Source: Ga0077536 sp035325705 (GTDB lineage Bacteria; Pseudomonadota; Gammaproteobacteria; Ga0077536). From it: a DNA stretch of 64,000 nucleotides. Below the pieces are notes generated by a model that saw only the letters and a program-made list of their open reading frames with translations, searched no databases and was not told where the DNA came from. The stretch lies in NCBI GenBank assembly GCA_035325705.1, contig DAOKZI010000003.1, positions 124,001 to 188,000 on the forward strand, read 5' to 3'. Of the stretch, positions 1 to 9,147 are shown piece by piece (position 1 is the first letter of the stretch; every line of letters begins with the position of its first letter). The position numbers and the translations under genes are program-made.

Positions 1-133
1 CCATCATTCCGAAATCGGCCGGCACCAGCAGTCGGGCCAGAATGATGCCGATGAGGAATTGCCCCACCTGAATGGCAAGATTCGTCCCGACCAGCCACCT
101 GGCGCTTCTGCGCACCGTTTGTGAAGCACTCAT
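1..133 (-). CDS. Wzx-type polysaccharide flippase, N-terminal fragment
   Basis: The first 44 codons of a leftward gene are visible; the rest lies outside the window. The translation starts MSASQTVRRSARWLVGTN and continues into a hydrophobic stretch containing ILARLLVPADFGMM. An Arg-rich start followed by a first membrane helix and an 'ARLL-P-DFG' turn is typical of the MOP-superfamily oligosaccharide flippases (PST/Wzx), which move lipid-linked repeat units across the inner membrane. The neighbourhood of glycosyltransferases and EPS export genes fits. The ATG is at 131-133, divergent from the GT4 gene that begins at 469. The family call rests on a short segment, so the subfamily cannot be given. 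Confidence 0.75.
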   Translation of the reverse strand, partial: MSASQTVRRSARWLVGTNLAIQVGQFLIGIILARLLVPADFGMM

Positions 134-468
134 TCGTATCTCGACAAGGTCCTTTGGCGACGGTCAATCTCGGCATGAGCTTGGCGGTCGCGCATTATGC
201 GCCAGAGTTTGAGCCGCGGAAACGCGCCATGCTCGGCAAAGCAAAACTTCCGAATCAAGATTTTACAGATGAACTTCTGCCGCCTCGTCACCCGGTCTGG
301 CGTAATATCCACGGCTGTAGCAATCACCTCGTGTAGTTCCCGACTTCAAACGGCTTCCCTGAATCACGCGTATGGGTTGCCATCTGCGCGTGCATGCAGA
401 CGGCCGGAACGCATTGTCTCTTCGCGCCGTGCCGCACGGCCACGGACCTGCAGGACTCGACATCGAAC
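134..468. other. Intergenic region between divergent flippase and GT4 genes
   Basis: These 335 bases separate two divergently transcribed genes. They are clearly less GC-rich than the genes on either side. Short open frames exist on both strands but none looks coding, having no recognisable motif or convincing ribosome binding site. Promoters for both genes are expected here, but I could not identify a convincing -35/-10 pair. Confidence 0.5.
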
Positions 469-1620
469 ATGCGCATCGGTCTAGTGACATCCGAATTTCC
501 GCCCGACGTAGGAGGGGTGGAAACTTATGCTTGTCAACTCGCCGCGGAATTCGGCCGCCGCCCCGGGCTCACGGTCACCGTGTATTGCCCGCGGGCGTCA
601 AAGGATTTCGATCCGCCGCCCAACGTGTCGATAAAACCCTGCCTGTCGAGCTGTCGCGGCCGCGACTGGTCTCGGTTACGTGGGGAGCGTATAGACGTGT
701 GGCACGCACTATCCGCACCTCATGCCTGGCTCTCGCTGACCGGACGTCCGACCGTTATCTCAGTGCACGGCAACGATTTCATCGCGCCCTATGCTCTGAC
801 GGCGCGGCCCAATCTCGCGAAACCGCTGCTGCATCGGCTGGAAGCCTGGGTCTGGCGGCGCTGGCATCGCCACTGGCAATCGGCGACGTCACAACTCATC
901 ACAACTGCCCTGCCGCGTGCCCATGCGGTGTTCGCCAACAGTCATTACACGGCGGAGGTCCTCGCGCGCCGCGTGCCGGCCTGTGCGTCGCGGATCGCGG
1001 TGACCTGGGCCGGCGTCGACGAAACCTACTTCGCGAACCCGCGCAAGCCGCGCGGGCTACGACCGCGCCTGCTGACGGTCAGCCGCCTGTCGGAACCGCG
1101 CAAGAACGTAGGTTTGGTACTCGCCGCGCTGGGTGCGCTGCGTGAGCGGCACGACTTCGAATACACGATCGCCGGCGACGGCAGCGATCGGCCCGCGCTC
1201 GAAGCCCAGGCCCGCGCGCTCGACCTCGCCGGGCGCGTGCGCTTCGCCGGCAAGGTCGACGCCGCGACGCTGGGCGGGCTTTATGCGGCCGCCGATCTGT
1301 TCGTGCTGACGTCCTCGATCGTCCCGGGCAGCCACGAGGGCTTCGGCATCGTCTATCTCGAGGCCGCGGCCTCCGGTGCGCCCAGCCTCGCCGCGCGCCT
1401 CGCCGGCGCGGTCGATGCGGTCGCGGAAGGCGTCTCCGGCTGGTTCGTCGACACGCCGGACGTGCCCAGTCTCACCGCCGCCCTCGACGACTTCCTGTCC
1501 GCGCGCCTCGTGTTCGATCCTGCGCGCTGTCGAGCTTTCGCCCGCCGCTTCCTCTGGCGGAACGTCGCCGACGCGATGCTGGCGCATTATCCGAGCGTCG
1601 CCGCCCGCGCTGCGACTTAA
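469..1620 (+). CDS. Glycosyltransferase family 4 (GT-B fold)
   Basis: The 383-residue protein begins MRIGLVTSEFPPDVGGVE, a typical GT4 N-terminus with the glycine-rich acceptor-side loop. The C-terminal half holds the donor-binding Rossmann domain, with TVSRLSEPRKNVGLVL followed by the retaining GT-B signature GSHEGFGIVYLEA, whose two Glu residues form the EX7E motif. The frame is open 75 bases further upstream, but homology begins at the ATG at 469, which is therefore chosen. It probably adds a sugar to a lipid-linked EPS repeat unit on the cytoplasmic side. It is the first gene of a rightward block running to about 9.96 kb. Donor and acceptor cannot be inferred. Confidence 0.88.
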   Translation: MRIGLVTSEFPPDVGGVETYACQLAAEFGRRPGLTVTVYCPRASKDFDPPPNVSIKPCLSSCRGRDWSRLRGERIDVWHALSAPHAWLSLTGRPTVISVHGNDFIAPYALTARPNLAKPLLHRLEAWVWRRWHRHWQSATSQLITTALPRAHAVFANSHYTAEVLARRVPACASRIAVTWAGVDETYFANPRKPRGLRPRLLTVSRLSEPRKNVGLVLAALGALRERHDFEYTIAGDGSDRPALEAQARALDLAGRVRFAGKVDAATLGGLYAAADLFVLTSSIVPGSHEGFGIVYLEAAASGAPSLAARLAGAVDAVAEGVSGWFVDTPDVPSLTAALDDFLSARLVFDPARCRAFARRFLWRNVADAMLAHYPSVAARAAT

Positions 1621-1673
1621 GAGTGCAGCCGGAACGCCCGATGTAAGCACTATTCGTCTCCGACCGCCGAGCC

Positions 1674-2640
1674 ATGCCGCGTTTCCTCTATCTGGTGATC
1701 GCCCACTCGAACCCGGCGCAGCTCTCGCCGCCGGTCGCGGCGCTGCTCGCGGCGAGCCCCGAGGGCCATGTGCTGCTGCATGTCGATCCGACGGGCGCCG
1801 CATCGCCGGCAGCTCGCTGGGCCGAGGAGCCGCGCGTGCATTTCCATCCCGCGCCGCGGGCCGTGCGCTGGGGCGATTTCTCGCTGGCCTATGTCGTGCT
1901 CACGGCGGCCGCCTGGGCGCGCGCGCATCTGCCCTTCGACTGGCTAGTCTGCATCTCGGGCCAGGACTATCCGCTGGGCGTGCTCGACGCCTTCAAGGCG
2001 CGGCTCGCTGCGGGCACGGTCGACGGCTGGACGCGCCATTTCCCCGGCTATACGCACGGCGGCTGGCCGGCCGGCGAAGGACTGCGCCGTGGCGGCCTTG
2101 TCTATTGCGACGTACCCTTGTTCCCGTGCTTCTACTGGGTCCCGGCCGCGATCAGGCGCGCCATCCTCGGAGGCCGTCGCTTCGACGCGGCACAGTCGCT
2201 GGTCCAGATGCGGCCGCGCCATCGCAACAACTCGGCCAAGCTGGGCCTGCGCCCGCGACACACGTCCTGCTCGCCCGGCTTCCCGTGCATCAGCGGCTGG
2301 TCGTGGGTTAATTTCAACGCTCGCGGCGCCGCGCACCCAGATTACGTGGCGCACTATCGGCGCTGCTATTGTCCCGGCGAGTCCTTCTTCCACACCGTCC
2401 TCGTTAACGATCCCGGGCTCGAAATCGCGAACGACTCGCTGCGTCGCGTGTGCTGGGAAGATCGACCGTATCCGTCGAATCCGCGTACCATCACGCGCGG
2501 CCCGCTATTGGAGGCCGCTCTGAGCTCCGGCCAGCCGTTCGCGCGCAAGTTTCGACCTCGGCGTCGACGCCGGCTGCCTCGACGAACTGGACGCATGCAT
2601 CGCCACCGGAGCGCGACGACGGACCGAAACGCCCGCATGA
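1674..2640 (+). CDS. GT14-like (core-2/I-branching) glycosyltransferase, frameshifted near its 3' end
   Basis: The product starts MPRFLYLVIAHSNPAQL, with HVDPT, VCISGQDYPLG, GWSWVNFN and CPGESFFHTVL further on. This pattern matches the beta-1,6-GlcNAc-transferase-like GT14 family found in bacterial polysaccharide clusters. As written, the frame runs on past 2552 into the downstream deacetylase through an implausible Arg-rich stretch. Dropping one T from the TTT at 2550-2552 restores a natural C-terminus (KFDLGVDAGCLDELDACIAT...) that stops at TGA 2638-2640, overlapping the next start as ATGA. I therefore treat this as two genes and one single-base insertion, real or a sequencing error, and not as a fusion protein. 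Confidence 0.78.
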
Positions 2641-3428
2641 ACGAGCCCACTGAACGCCTTCCCGTGCTGATGTACCATCGCGTGGGCACACCGCATCACG
2701 CGGGTGATCGCATCTACTGCATCGAACCCGCGCGCTTCGCCGCCCACCTGCGCGCGCTCGCCGACGCCGGCCAGCGGCCGATCGCGGTCGAAGACTTCCT
2801 GCAGTGGCTAGAGCATGGCAGCCCCGCGCCGCACGCGGGCGCCTTCGTGCTGACCTTCGACGACGGCTATGCCGGCGTCCACGAACACGCCTGGCCGCTG
2901 CTGCGCGAGCTCGGCTGGCCGGCGACGGTGTTCCTGGTCGCGGGGCTCGTCGGCGATCACGATCGCTGGATGCAGACACCCGGCGTGTCGCGCCCGCCGA
3001 CGCCGTTGCTCGACCTCGCGCAGATCGCCGAGATGGCGGCCGGCGGCTGGAGCTTCCATTCGCACTCGATGAATCATCGCAGCCTCACCGCGCTCGCCGG
3101 CGACGCGCTGGTCGAGGAGCTCGCCGGCTCGCGCGAACGCCTGCGCGCGCTACTCGGCAGCGCCGTCGACTGCCTCGCCTATCCTTACGGTCACCACGAC
3201 AGCCAGGTCGTTGCCGCCGCGCGGGCCGCGGGCTATCGCGCGGCCTTTTCGGTGCAGCCGGGCTTCAACCGGCGCCAAGTCGATCGCTACCGCATCCGGC
3301 GCCTCGACGTGTTCGGCCAGGACTCGCCGCGCGAGCTGCTGCGCAAGATCCGCTTCGGCTCGAACGACGGCAGTCTCGCGACGATCGGCCGCTACTACTG
3401 GAATCGACTGCGCGGCGCGGCGGGCTGA
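2637..3428 (+). CDS. Polysaccharide deacetylase (NodB domain)
   Basis: This 263-residue protein starts at the ATG of an ATGA overlap with the preceding gene. LPVLMYHRVG opens the NodB fold, TFDDGY gives the catalytic/metal Asp pair, and FHSHSMNH gives the metal-binding His motif. YPYGHHD and QPGFN match later NodB segments. There is no signal peptide, so it may act in the cytoplasm or on a lipid-linked intermediate. It most likely removes acetyl groups from N-acetylated sugars of the EPS. A full-length, clearly related second copy lies at 10290-11114, sharing blocks such as DRYRIRRLD and KXRFGXNDG. Confidence 0.9.
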   Translation: MNEPTERLPVLMYHRVGTPHHAGDRIYCIEPARFAAHLRALADAGQRPIAVEDFLQWLEHGSPAPHAGAFVLTFDDGYAGVHEHAWPLLRELGWPATVFLVAGLVGDHDRWMQTPGVSRPPTPLLDLAQIAEMAAGGWSFHSHSMNHRSLTALAGDALVEELAGSRERLRALLGSAVDCLAYPYGHHDSQVVAAARAAGYRAAFSVQPGFNRRQVDRYRIRRLDVFGQDSPRELLRKIRFGSNDGSLATIGRYYWNRLRGAAG

Positions 3429-3433
3429 GGACG

Positions 3434-6400
3434 ATGGCGATCACGGTATTCATCTGCACCCACAACCGGGTGGACCTGCTGCGCAAGGTGCTGGCCTCAC
3501 TGAACGAAGCGAAACGCCCGCAGCAGCCGGTGGAAGTGCTCGTGATCGCGAACAACTGTAGCGACGGCACGGCCGATTTTCTCACCGACTATGCCGAGTA
3601 TCCCGGCACGCGCCTACCGCTGCGCTGGATCGCGGAGCCGACCCCGGGCAAATCGCATGCGCTGAACCGCGGCATCCCGGCGGTGCGCACCGATCTCGTC
3701 GCCTTCGTCGACGACGATCACCGCATCGACGCCGACTACCTCGTCGAGATCGAACGCGCAAGCGCGGCGCATCCCGAGGTCGACATCTTCTGCGGCCGCA
3801 TACTGCCCGACTGGACGGGCGCCGAGCCGCGCTGGGTGCACGACGAAGGCCCCTACCGGATCTACCCGCTGCCCGTGCCGCGCTACGACCTCGGGCCGGA
3901 ATCGATCCCCGTGACCGAGGACGAAGGGCCGGTGCCGGGCGGCGGCAACCTGATCCTGCGTCGGCCGGTGTTCGCGCTCGCCGGCCGCTTCTCGACCGAG
4001 CTCGGGCCGCACGGTCACGATCTGGGCGGCGGCGAGGACAGCGAATACGTGATCCGCGCGCTGCGGCGGGGCGCGACCCTGCGCTACTGCCCCGCGATCG
4101 TGCAGTATCACTATGTCGATCTCGAGCGGCTGAGCTTGTCGTACATCGTGCGCAAGGGCTTCCAACGCACGCGCTCGACGGCGCGTCTGAAGCATACCGG
4201 CGAGGGCGTGCCGCTGTTCGCATGGCGCAAGCTCTGCGAGTACCTACTGCAGATCGTCTTCGCGACCTCGTGGCAGCAGCGGCGTTTCTATCTCGTGCGC
4301 GTCGGCGCCTCGCTCGGCGAGATCCGCGGCATGCGCGAAGCCTCGCGCCGCAAGCGTCTGCCGCTCGGTCCCGAGCCCGGCACCCGCGCGCTCGGCGTCG
4401 CGACGGCGCTGTGCCTAGCTTTCGCGCTGTTCGCGCTGCTGTCGATGCCGGCAGTCCCCTGGCACGCGGCGAACCCGCCCGTCGCGACCGCGGCGCTCGC
4501 GGCGCTCGCGCTGCTCGCGAAGTCGATCTTCGACTTCTCGCAGACCGGTCCCGGCATCCAGCGCGAGCACCTGCGTCCTTATCGGCTCTACGTCGCGCTC
4601 GCGCTGATGCGGCTCGCGACCTGGTCCTTCGTGTTCTTCTTCGTGATGGCCGCCGTCGGCTGCCTGCTGTATCACGCCGCGCACGTCTGCCTCGGTTCGC
4701 GCCCCGACACGACCGGCGCCGTCCTCGCCTCGCTCGCTGGCATCACGGTGCTGAGCAGCCTGCAGTTCGTTGATCTGCTGCTGCACAACCCCGGGCTGCT
4801 GGTCGCGTCGATGCACTACCGCACGAGCCGGCTCTATCCGTTGTGGCGTCTTCTGTCCCCGCTGCGCGTCGCCAGCCTGCGCCTCACCGTGCTGCTGCTC
4901 GCCGGCGCGCTCATCGGCTGCGCCGTGCACTCGCTGTGGCAGGCGGGCGCCGTCGCGTCCGCCTGCGCGCTAGCCGGTATCGCGGCCTTCACGAGCTGCG
5001 TGATCGCCTGGTGCACCTGGCAGCCCGCCGCGCGGCCGGTGCGCCGCGCCGCACGCGATGCCGCGCCGAACGTCTTGATGATCGGCTCCGACACGCTGCG
5101 CGCCGATCGCTTCGACGACGCGCGCGGCCTGACGCCGAACATCGCGAAGCTCCGCGCGCGTGGCACCTTGTTCACGCACTGCTACGTGCCCTGCGCGCGC
5201 ACCGCGCCCAGCCTCATTTCGCTGTTGACCGGCACCTGGCCGACGACGCACGGCGTGCGCGACAACTTCGTCTCCGACGCCGAATCGCATCTCGGCCTCG
5301 ATGGCCTGCCGGCGCTGCTCGGCGCGGCCGACTACAAGAGCGCGGCCGTGTCCGACTGGTGCGGTGCCGACATGGGCAAGTTCGACTTCGGCTTCGATCA
5401 CCTCGAGCTGCCGTCCGATCAGTGGAACCTGAAGTACCTGATCCGCCAGGGTCCGAAAGACTTGCGGCTGTTCATCTCGCTGTTCGTGCACAACCGGCTC
5501 GGCCGCGTGCTACTGCCCGAGATCTACTACCTCGGCGGAGTGCCGCTGACTTCCCAGCTCGGCCTCCAGACACGCTGGCTGATCGGCGAGATGGCCGCGC
5601 AGCACGCGCCGTTCTTCATCAACGCGTTCTTCTCGACGACGCATCCGCCGTTCGCCTCGGAGTATCCGTGGTACACCCGGCACACCGATCCCGCCTATAC
5701 CGGGGAATCGAAGTTCGCGATGGCGCGCCTGACCGATCCCTTCGACATCATCCGCCGCCAAGCCGAGCCGCGCGAAGAGTTCGATCTCGAGCAGATCCTA
5801 CAGCTCTACGACGGCTGCGTCGCGCAGTTCGATTACGAGGTCGGCCGGCTGATGGAGCACCTGGAGCACAGCGGGCTCGCGTCGAACACCATCGTCGTGA
5901 TCTACTCCGATCACGGCATGGAGTTCTTCGAGCACGGTGCCTGGGGCCAGGGTAATTCGGCGATGGGCGACTACTCCTCGCGCGTGCCGCTGCTGATCGC
6001 CGATCCGCGGCGCAGCGGCGGCCGCTGCATCGGCACGACGGTGCGCAGCATCGACATTGCGCCGACGCTGCTCGAGCTCTGCGGCTGCGCGGCGAGCGCG
6101 ACGATGGACGGCGTGTCGCTGGCCCCGCTGCTCGACGGCGCCGCGCCGGCCTCGCTCGTCGCCTACAACGAGACCGGCATCTGGTTGAACGAGATCCCCG
6201 GCATGCCGGCCGATCATCTGCGCTATCCCGGCATCGTCGAGCTGCTCGACATCCCGAATCCCATTTCCGGGACGCTAGCGATCAAGCCGGTGCATCGGCC
6301 GGCGATCATCGCCGCCAAGGATCGCTTCGTCGCCCGCGGCGCGTGGAAGCTCGTCTACCAGCCGCTGCAGGACGGTTATCAGTTGAGCCTGTTCGATACC

Positions 6401-6538
6401 GCCGCCGATCCCGCGTGCACGCAGGATCTCGCCGCGCGCCGCCCCGACGTCCGTGACGAGCTGTGGCGTGAGCTGCAACGCTTCCTCGCGCGCGATGGCC
6501 TCGTCAGCGACGCTGCCCCGCTCGCCGCGCACGCATGA
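3434..6538 (+). CDS. Fusion of GT2 glycosyltransferase, membrane domain and sulfatase-like alkaline-phosphatase-superfamily domain
   Basis: The 1034-residue protein has three parts. Residues 1 to about 300 are a GT2 domain (ITVFICTHNR, FVDDDHRID, a GGGED acceptor-site motif). Residues about 319-532 contain several hydrophobic helices. From about residue 546 follows a sulfatase/phosphotransferase-type domain: NVLMIGSDTLRAD with D553, TAPSLISLLTG, and YSDHGMEFFEHG with D826/H827. At the position of the formylglycine Cys or Ser in true sulfatases there is Thr590, and the CxPxR Arg is Leu. A Thr nucleophile is what LtaS/EptA-type phosphotransferases use. The domain may therefore transfer or cleave a phospho-substituent; this is inferred. 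The frame is open upstream to 2804, but the GT2 start is at 3434, five bases after the deacetylase stop. Confidence 0.85.
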   Translation: MAITVFICTHNRVDLLRKVLASLNEAKRPQQPVEVLVIANNCSDGTADFLTDYAEYPGTRLPLRWIAEPTPGKSHALNRGIPAVRTDLVAFVDDDHRIDADYLVEIERASAAHPEVDIFCGRILPDWTGAEPRWVHDEGPYRIYPLPVPRYDLGPESIPVTEDEGPVPGGGNLILRRPVFALAGRFSTELGPHGHDLGGGEDSEYVIRALRRGATLRYCPAIVQYHYVDLERLSLSYIVRKGFQRTRSTARLKHTGEGVPLFAWRKLCEYLLQIVFATSWQQRRFYLVRVGASLGEIRGMREASRRKRLPLGPEPGTRALGVATALCLAFALFALLSMPAVPWHAANPPVATAALAALALLAKSIFDFSQTGPGIQREHLRPYRLYVALALMRLATWSFVFFFVMAAVGCLLYHAAHVCLGSRPDTTGAVLASLAGITVLSSLQFVDLLLHNPGLLVASMHYRTSRLYPLWRLLSPLRVASLRLTVLLLAGALIGCAVHSLWQAGAVASACALAGIAAFTSCVIAWCTWQPAARPVRRAARDAAPNVLMIGSDTLRADRFDDARGLTPNIAKLRARGTLFTHCYVPCARTAPSLISLLTGTWPTTHGVRDNFVSDAESHLGLDGLPALLGAADYKSAAVSDWCGADMGKFDFGFDHLELPSDQWNLKYLIRQGPKDLRLFISLFVHNRLGRVLLPEIYYLGGVPLTSQLGLQTRWLIGEMAAQHAPFFINAFFSTTHPPFASEYPWYTRHTDPAYTGESKFAMARLTDPFDIIRRQAEPREEFDLEQILQLYDGCVAQFDYEVGRLMEHLEHSGLASNTIVVIYSDHGMEFFEHGAWGQGNSAMGDYSSRVPLLIADPRRSGGRCIGTTVRSIDIAPTLLELCGCAASATMDGVSLAPLLDGAAPASLVAYNETGIWLNEIPGMPADHLRYPGIVELLDIPNPISGTLAIKPVHRPAIIAAKDRFVARGAWKLVYQPLQDGYQLSLFDTAADPACTQDLAARRPDVRDELWRELQRFLARDGLVSDAAPLAAHA

Positions 6539-6548
6539 GGACGCTCGG

Positions 6549-7958
6549 ATGATGCCCTGGATCGCGCGTCGCATCGTCTACCCGCTGCAGGAGCTCGCGT
6601 GCCGGCGGCCGACCTTCGGCTATCTCGACGCGCTCGAGCGCAGCCAGTGGCTGTCACGCGAGGAGCTGGAAGCCCTGCAATGCCGGAAGCTGAATCGCCT
6701 GTTCGCGATCGCGCTCGCGCACTGCCCCTGGCACGCGCGGCGCCTGCGCGAGGCCGGGCTCGCCGAGCGCATCGCCGCGGCGGCCGTCGAGCTCGCCGAT
6801 CTCGCCCGCCTGCCGCGCATGGACAAGCAGGACGCGCGGCGCCATCGCGACGAGCTGATGTGGCGGGACGTGCCGGGCGGCGCCTTCCGCTACAACACGG
6901 GCGGCAGCTCCGGCGAGCCGCTGATCTTTCACTTCGGACGCGAGCGCCAGGCCTCGGACGCCGCCGGCCGCATGCGCGCGCGCCGCTGGTGGGGCGTAGA
7001 GCCCGGCGAGCGCGAAGCCTACCTGTGGGGCGCGCCGGTCGAGCTCGCCAAGACCGATCGCATCAAGACCCTGCGCGATCGCCTGATCAACCAGCTCGTG
7101 CTGAACGCCTTCGCGATGTCGCCGGCGCGCATGGACGAGTATCTCGACGCGCTCGTCGCCTGGCGTCCCGTGTGCCTTTACGGCTATGCGTCCAGCGTCG
7201 CGCTGCTCGCCGCGCACGCCGAGGCGCGCGGGCGTGCGCCGCTCGGGCTGCCGCGCCTGCGCGTCGTGTGCACGACGGGCGAGCCGCTCTATCCACATCA
7301 GCGCGAGCTGATTGCGCGGGCCTTCGGCGTGCCCGTCGCCAACGAGTTCGGCAGCCGCGACGTCGGCTTCACCGCGCACGACGCGCCGGGCGAGGCGATG
7401 CTGCTGCTGAGCGAGTCGCACGTGCTCGAAGTGCTGGCGGAGGACGGGACGCCGTGCGCGCCGGGCGTCGCCGGCGAAGCGGTGATCACGGGGCTCACCT
7501 CGAGCGCTCAGCCCTTCATCCGCTATCGCACCGGCGACGTCGTCAGCCTGGCGACGCGCCGCGATCCCGGCGGCCGCGGCCTGCACGTACTCGAGACGGT
7601 CAGCGGCCGCCAGACCGATTTCGTCGTCCACGAGGACGGCACGATCATGCACGCGCTCGCCGTGATCTACGTGCTGCGCGCGATCGACGGCGTCGATCGC
7701 TTCAAGTGCGTGCAGCGCACGCGGCGCGCGATGGAAGTCTTCGTCGTGCCGAATTCACGCTGGCAGGCCGACGCCGCGCAGCAGCTCGTGCGCGGCCTGC
7801 AGGCGCGCCTTGGCGCAGGCGTCGCCATCGAGCTGCATCTCGTCGACGACATCGCGCCGGAGGCTTCCGGCAAGCATCGCTACGTCGTCAGTCACGTCCA
7901 ACCCGACGCCGCCCTGGCGGCGGCGCAAACGAGTCCAGTCGATCATGAATCCCGTTGA
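6549..7958 (+). CDS. CapK/PaaK-like adenylate-forming ligase (phenylacetate-CoA ligase family)
   Basis: A 469-residue member of the ANL superfamily. The glycine/serine-rich nucleotide loop appears as YNTGGSSGEPL, followed by TTGEPLYPHQREL, NEFGSRDVG and the hinge-region YRTGDVV. CapK-type members sit in many capsule and EPS clusters, where they are thought to activate a carboxylate for attachment to a sugar; their substrates are mostly unknown. Two adjacent ATGs (6549, 6552) lie 10 bases after the preceding stop; the first is used. The 3' end overlaps the next gene by 14 bases, which supports co-transcription. No signal peptide, so it should be cytoplasmic. Confidence 0.87.
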   Translation: MMPWIARRIVYPLQELACRRPTFGYLDALERSQWLSREELEALQCRKLNRLFAIALAHCPWHARRLREAGLAERIAAAAVELADLARLPRMDKQDARRHRDELMWRDVPGGAFRYNTGGSSGEPLIFHFGRERQASDAAGRMRARRWWGVEPGEREAYLWGAPVELAKTDRIKTLRDRLINQLVLNAFAMSPARMDEYLDALVAWRPVCLYGYASSVALLAAHAEARGRAPLGLPRLRVVCTTGEPLYPHQRELIARAFGVPVANEFGSRDVGFTAHDAPGEAMLLLSESHVLEVLAEDGTPCAPGVAGEAVITGLTSSAQPFIRYRTGDVVSLATRRDPGGRGLHVLETVSGRQTDFVVHEDGTIMHALAVIYVLRAIDGVDRFKCVQRTRRAMEVFVVPNSRWQADAAQQLVRGLQARLGAGVAIELHLVDDIAPEASGKHRYVVSHVQPDAALAAAQTSPVDHESR

Positions 7959-9147
7959 GCTGCTCAAACTTCCGACGCGCTACCGGCCGTGGCGCACGCG
8001 TCACGCCAGCCTGATCGCCGCCGATCTCGGCGGCAGCGCGCGCCAGCCCGCACAGGCGGACGAGCGCCATCTGCGCGCCGCGCTCGCGTGGCTGTGTCAC
8101 GCGCAGGACGTGCGCGACGACCAGCGCGATGCCGGCGGCGTCGCCGCGGGCTGGAGCTTCGAGGACGGCTGGCTGCCGAGCTATCCGGAGACGACGGGCT
8201 ACATCGTCGAGACTTTCATCGCCGCAAGCGAGCTGCTCGGCGACGCGCGCTATCGCGAGCGCGCCCAGCGGATGCTCGACTGGGAGCTGTCGCTGCAAAC
8301 GCCGGACGGCGCCTTCCCCGGCCATTTCGGCGAAGCGGGCAGCCACCCCGTGATCTTCAACCAGGGCCAGATCATGCACGGCCTCGTCGCCGGCTGGCTG
8401 CACCTGCAGCGTCGGGACTGCTACGACGCCGCCGTGCGCGCGGGCCGCTGGCTGGTCGCGCAGCAGGACGAGAACGGCAGCTACACGCGCTACGAGCACA
8501 ACGACGTGCCGCACGTCTACAACACGCGCAGCCTGTGGGCACTGGCCGCGGCGGGCGTGATGTGCGGCGAGGCGAGCTTCGTCGCCGCCGCGCGCCGCAA
8601 TCTCGACTGGGCCTTGACGCAGCAGACGCCGAGCGGCTGGTTTCGCACCAACGCCTTCGTGCCGGATCGTGATCCCTTCACGCACACGATCGCCTATGCG
8701 ATACGCGGCTTGCTAGAGGTCGGCGCGCTGCTCGGCGAGCAGGCCTACCTCGACGCCGCGCTGCGCGCGGCAACGGGCCTCCTCGCCCGGCAGCGCAGCG
8801 ACGGCTGGCTCGCCGGCACCTACGGCGACGGCTGGCAGCCGAGCGCGCGCTATGCCTGCGTCACGGGCGTCGCGCAGATGGCGCTGTGCTGGCAGCGGCT
8901 GCACCAGATGAGCGGCGAGGCGAAGTTCCGGACGGCCGCGCGCCGCGCGATCGAATGGGTCAAGCGCACGCAGCGCCTCGACGATCCCGATCCGCGGATC
9001 AACGGCGCGATCCCGGGCTCGAGCCCGATCTGGGGTGCGTATTCGCGTTTCGAATTCCCGAACTGGGCGGCGAAGTTCTTTGCCGACGCGCTGCTGATGG
9101 AGCTCGGCGACGCGCCCGTGCCGACCGCGCCCAGGAGCCCCGCATGA
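7945..9147 (+). CDS. Alpha/alpha-toroid (six-hairpin glycosidase or terpenoid-cyclase fold) protein of unknown function
   Basis: The 400-residue protein consists of repeated helical hairpins of a kind seen in (alpha/alpha)6 barrels. Recurring segments are GWSFEDGWLPSYPETTGY, QTPDGAFPG, QQDENGSYTRY, QQTPSGWFRTN and QRSDGWLAGTYGDGW. The 'Q-x-DG-(A/S/W)' turns are characteristic of this fold. I see no catalytic signature that separates lyase, hydrolase, epimerase or cyclase activity. No signal peptide is evident. It is packed between a CapK-like ligase and a formyltransferase with overlapping ends, so a role in modifying or editing the EPS repeat unit is likely but unproven. Confidence 0.7.
   Translation: MNPVELLKLPTRYRPWRTRHASLIAADLGGSARQPAQADERHLRAALAWLCHAQDVRDDQRDAGGVAAGWSFEDGWLPSYPETTGYIVETFIAASELLGDARYRERAQRMLDWELSLQTPDGAFPGHFGEAGSHPVIFNQGQIMHGLVAGWLHLQRRDCYDAAVRAGRWLVAQQDENGSYTRYEHNDVPHVYNTRSLWALAAAGVMCGEASFVAAARRNLDWALTQQTPSGWFRTNAFVPDRDPFTHTIAYAIRGLLEVGALLGEQAYLDAALRAATGLLARQRSDGWLAGTYGDGWQPSARYACVTGVAQMALCWQRLHQMSGEAKFRTAARRAIEWVKRTQRLDDPDPRINGAIPGSSPIWGAYSRFEFPNWAAKFFADALLMELGDAPVPTAPRSPA

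Noticed and set aside
1674..3428. A 584-residue GT14-deacetylase fusion protein
   Set aside because: The joining segment is Arg-rich off-frame translation, and a one-base correction gives a natural stop overlapping the deacetylase start.
2804..3433. N-terminal extension of the GT2-phosphatase fusion
   Set aside because: This stretch is an out-of-frame reading of the deacetylase gene; GT2 homology begins exactly at the ATG at 3434.
5072..6500. Classical formylglycine sulfatase
   Set aside because: The CxPxR motif is absent; Thr occupies the nucleophile position and Leu the Arg position.
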